Assembly: GCA_900550175.1 (NCBI GenBank)
Contig: URQX01000079.1
Span: 1 to 7,574 of the forward strand
DNA length: 7,574 nucleotides
Direction of reading: 5' to 3'
From: an uncultured Veillonella sp.
GTDB taxonomy: Bacteria > Bacillota > Negativicutes > Veillonellales > Veillonellaceae
Positions within the stretch are counted from its first letter, which is position 1. The number at the start of each line of letters is the position of its first letter. The translations under genes were made by a program, and so were the position numbers. Below the pieces are notes generated by a model. It had not been told where the DNA came from, ran no database searches, and was given only the letters and a program-made list of their open reading frames with translations. This document shows, one piece after another, positions 6,024-7,574 of this stretch.

Positions 6024-6719
6024 TTAGTAATTAATCTCTAACGATGTATGACGGCCTTCTTCGTTTTCCACCATAATCGCTTTACGATGAATTTCATAGC
6101 CACTTGTAATCGGCCAGTTATATTGGTCTTTACCAAGGTTCCACACTTCACTAGGTTTAATAGTACCTTGCGGATAAATACCGATGCCCATTGTAAGAGT
6201 CACCATACCATTTTTTACAGATGCAACGATGGGCTCCTTTACAAATTCTTTTACATCGATGATACGTGTTTTCTTCGGTGTTACCTTTTCATAAGAAATT
6301 TCTGTAGCCTCATTGAAAGGTTTTAGTAATGCATTCCAATCAGCGTTTTCATCTGTTACAGGGCCTGTTACCTCATAAATAGCAAAGTTACAAATAGCCA
6401 TCATCTTTTTAACCTTATCCGGCATTTCTTTACCACCTAGTACTTCAAGGCCTGGCGGTGCTACATGGTTTAAACGGTCTATAATAGACTCTAAACTGTC
6501 ATCTTCAATGACATCCATATCAATATATTCAGCAGCTGCTGTTACACCTAGAGCCAATGCAGAGGAAAAGCTAATTTTCATATGTGGATTAAAGCCTTCA
6601 GAGTAAGCCATTTTAATTTCTGCACGGCGTATCATACGCTCTACAGCCTGTGCATAATCAAGGTGCGACAGGAATCGCAATTTTTCGCCTTTATTTAAGG
6701 CCAAACGTAACTTTTTCAA
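6024..6719 (-). CDS. DUF2344 / TIGR03936 radical SAM-associated protein
   Basis: This 231-residue protein has the family's N-terminal signature: MKKLRLALNKGEKLRFLSHLD (RFLSHLD at 15-21) and AYSEGFNPHMKISF (38-51). Family members occur beside, or fused to, the TIGR03960 radical SAM protein, and the same pairing is seen here. The biochemical role is not established; I assign none beyond 'partner of the radical SAM enzyme'. The start is inferred to be TTG at 6719: AAGGAGG (6729-6735) is 9 nt upstream, and the family protein normally begins MKK-R. The alternatives are a TTG at 6743, which puts the Shine-Dalgarno inside the gene, and a GTG at 6728, directly adjacent to it. The gene overlaps the radical SAM gene by 29 nt in another frame, so translation of the two is probably coupled. 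Confidence 0.87.
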   Translation of the reverse strand: MKKLRLALNKGEKLRFLSHLDYAQAVERMIRRAEIKMAYSEGFNPHMKISFSSALALGVTAAAEYIDMDVIEDDSLESIIDRLNHVAPPGLEVLGGKEMPDKVKKMMAICNFAIYEVTGPVTDENADWNALLKPFNEATEISYEKVTPKKTRIIDVKEFVKEPIVASVKNGMVTLTMGIGIYPQGTIKPSEVWNLGKDQYNWPITSGYEIHRKAIMVENEEGRHTSLEINY

Positions 6720-7574
6720 CTCTGCCACCCTCCTTATAGTCAATAATTGCAGTATTTAGCTCTGGACATACATTACAGCCTTTACATGGACCGCGACGAC
6801 AATCACTTGTTAAGTTTGCCTCTACTGCTTGTTCCCACTCCCGTTTCAAGAAAGCTTTACTTACTGTGCAATCTAAATGGTCCCAAGGTAATGGCTCATC
6901 AAAGTCACGAGTACGTCTTGCAAAATATGCTGGATCCAATCCACAATCAGCGAATGCTTGTAACCAAGTTTCATAGTTAAAGTACTCAGTCCAGCCATCA
7001 AATTTACAGCCCGCTTCCCATGCTTTCACAAGAACTTGAGATAATCTGCGATCCCCACGAGCAAAAGCGGCCTCCATATAGCCAGTATAACCATCATGGT
7101 AATGATAAGAAATATTGCGGTTATTGATGAGGGATTTTAAATACCGTTGTTTACGATGGATTTCCTCAACATCTTGTTGCCCGTACCATTGGTATGGAGA
7201 ATGTGTTTTTGGTACGAAGAAGGATACACTCACTGTGACAGAGCCATTCCGTTTACCTGTAATATCACGATGTAAATCAAGCACCTTATACGCCAAATCA
7301 GCAATACCTGCCAAATCTTCATCTGTTTCAGTTGGAAGCCCCATCATAAAGTACAATTTAACTGTATTCCAACCGGATTTAAAGGCATTTGTACATGCCG
7401 CCAACAAGTCTTCTTCACTAACACCTTTATTGATAACATCACGCATACGTTGTGTACCGGCTTCAGGAGCAAAGGTAAGACCACTCTTACGTACTTGTTG
7501 CACCTTTTTCGCTATATCGATGGAGAAGCTATCAATACGTAAGGATGGTAAGCTTACGCTCACTTGTTTATCTT
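6691..7574 (-). CDS. TIGR03960-type radical SAM protein (N-terminal part cut off by window edge)
   Basis: The window holds the last 293 residues; the frame remains open through 7574, so the N-terminal B12-binding-like and CX3CX2C radical SAM regions lie outside. Visible family blocks are VSVSLPSLRIDSF at the edge, GLTFAPEAGTQRMRDVINKGV, and VKLYFMMGLPTETDEDL, which belong to the SAM-binding barrel. The C-terminal domain ends in CRRGPCKGCNVC (CX4CX2CX2C), four cysteines that could bind an extra Fe-S cluster or zinc. The DUF2344 gene begins inside its last 29 nt. Some bacteria encode the two as one fused protein. The substrate is unknown. A GTG at 7561-7563 is in frame but is internal to the conserved domain, so it is not a start. 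Confidence 0.9.
   Translation of the reverse strand, partial: DKQVSVSLPSLRIDSFSIDIAKKVQQVRKSGLTFAPEAGTQRMRDVINKGVSEEDLLAACTNAFKSGWNTVKLYFMMGLPTETDEDLAGIADLAYKVLDLHRDITGKRNGSVTVSVSFFVPKTHSPYQWYGQQDVEEIHRKQRYLKSLINNRNISYHYHDGYTGYMEAAFARGDRRLSQVLVKAWEAGCKFDGWTEYFNYETWLQAFADCGLDPAYFARRTRDFDEPLPWDHLDCTVSKAFLKREWEQAVEANLTSDCRRGPCKGCNVCPELNTAIIDYKEGGRVEKVTFGLK
6729..6735 (-). promoter_or_regulatory. Ribosome binding site for the DUF2344 gene inside the radical SAM gene
   Basis: AAGGAGG on the minus strand lies within the radical SAM coding sequence, over its codons for YKEGG. It is 9 nt upstream of the TTG at 6719 and decides that start. Confidence 0.75.

Noticed and set aside
6741..6743. TTG start for the DUF2344 gene
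   Set aside because: The AAGGAGG lies downstream of it, and the extra residues do not match the family.

Overview
This window looks like chromosomal DNA of a low-GC anaerobe of the Firmicutes/Negativicutes type, most likely Veillonella or a close relative. The assignment is inferred from three things: a Firmicutes-type L27 with a cleavable N-terminal extension beside its protease Prp, an [FeFe]-hydrogenase maturase gene (hydG), and the gene order radical SAM - DUF2344 - rng - ... - rplU - prp - rpmA. All nine genes lie on the minus strand, so transcription runs from high to low coordinates. I see no mobile element, CRISPR array, tRNA or rRNA.

In transcription order, the first block (7574 to 3960) holds the C-terminal part of a B12-type/TIGR03960-like radical SAM protein, its DUF2344 (TIGR03936) partner, RNase G and a MntP-type manganese exporter. 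Spacing is tight: a 29-nt overlap, then gaps of 34 and 26 nt, so this is probably one operon whose promoter lies outside the window. No terminator is visible after mntP.

The second block (about 3906 to 2785) is a compact ribosomal operon, rplU (L21) - prp - rpmA (L27). It has a near-consensus promoter (TTGACA, 17 nt, TATACT), a structured leader of about 113 nt likely to be the L21 leader, coupled translation, and a strong intrinsic terminator. Prp is the cysteine protease that trims the extension of the L27 encoded just downstream.

The third block (about 2741 to 1063) is fetA-fetB, an iron-export-type ABC transporter (YbbL/YbbM). It has its own candidate promoter, a Fur-like palindrome over the -10 box, and a terminator.

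The fourth block is the start of hydG, cut by the left edge. An extended -10 promoter and a leader with inverted and tandem repeats lie between it and the fetAB terminator. HydG makes the Fe(CO)2CN synthon of the H-cluster, so iron efflux and an iron-consuming maturase lie side by side.

Nothing here is a clearly new system. The least characterised parts are the radical SAM/DUF2344 pair, the hydG leader, the rplU leader, the palindrome at fetA, and the placement of mntP inside a ribosome/RNase cluster. Five annotated starts were set by Shine-Dalgarno position and family alignment; four of these differ from the longest open frame, and two use GTG or TTG.
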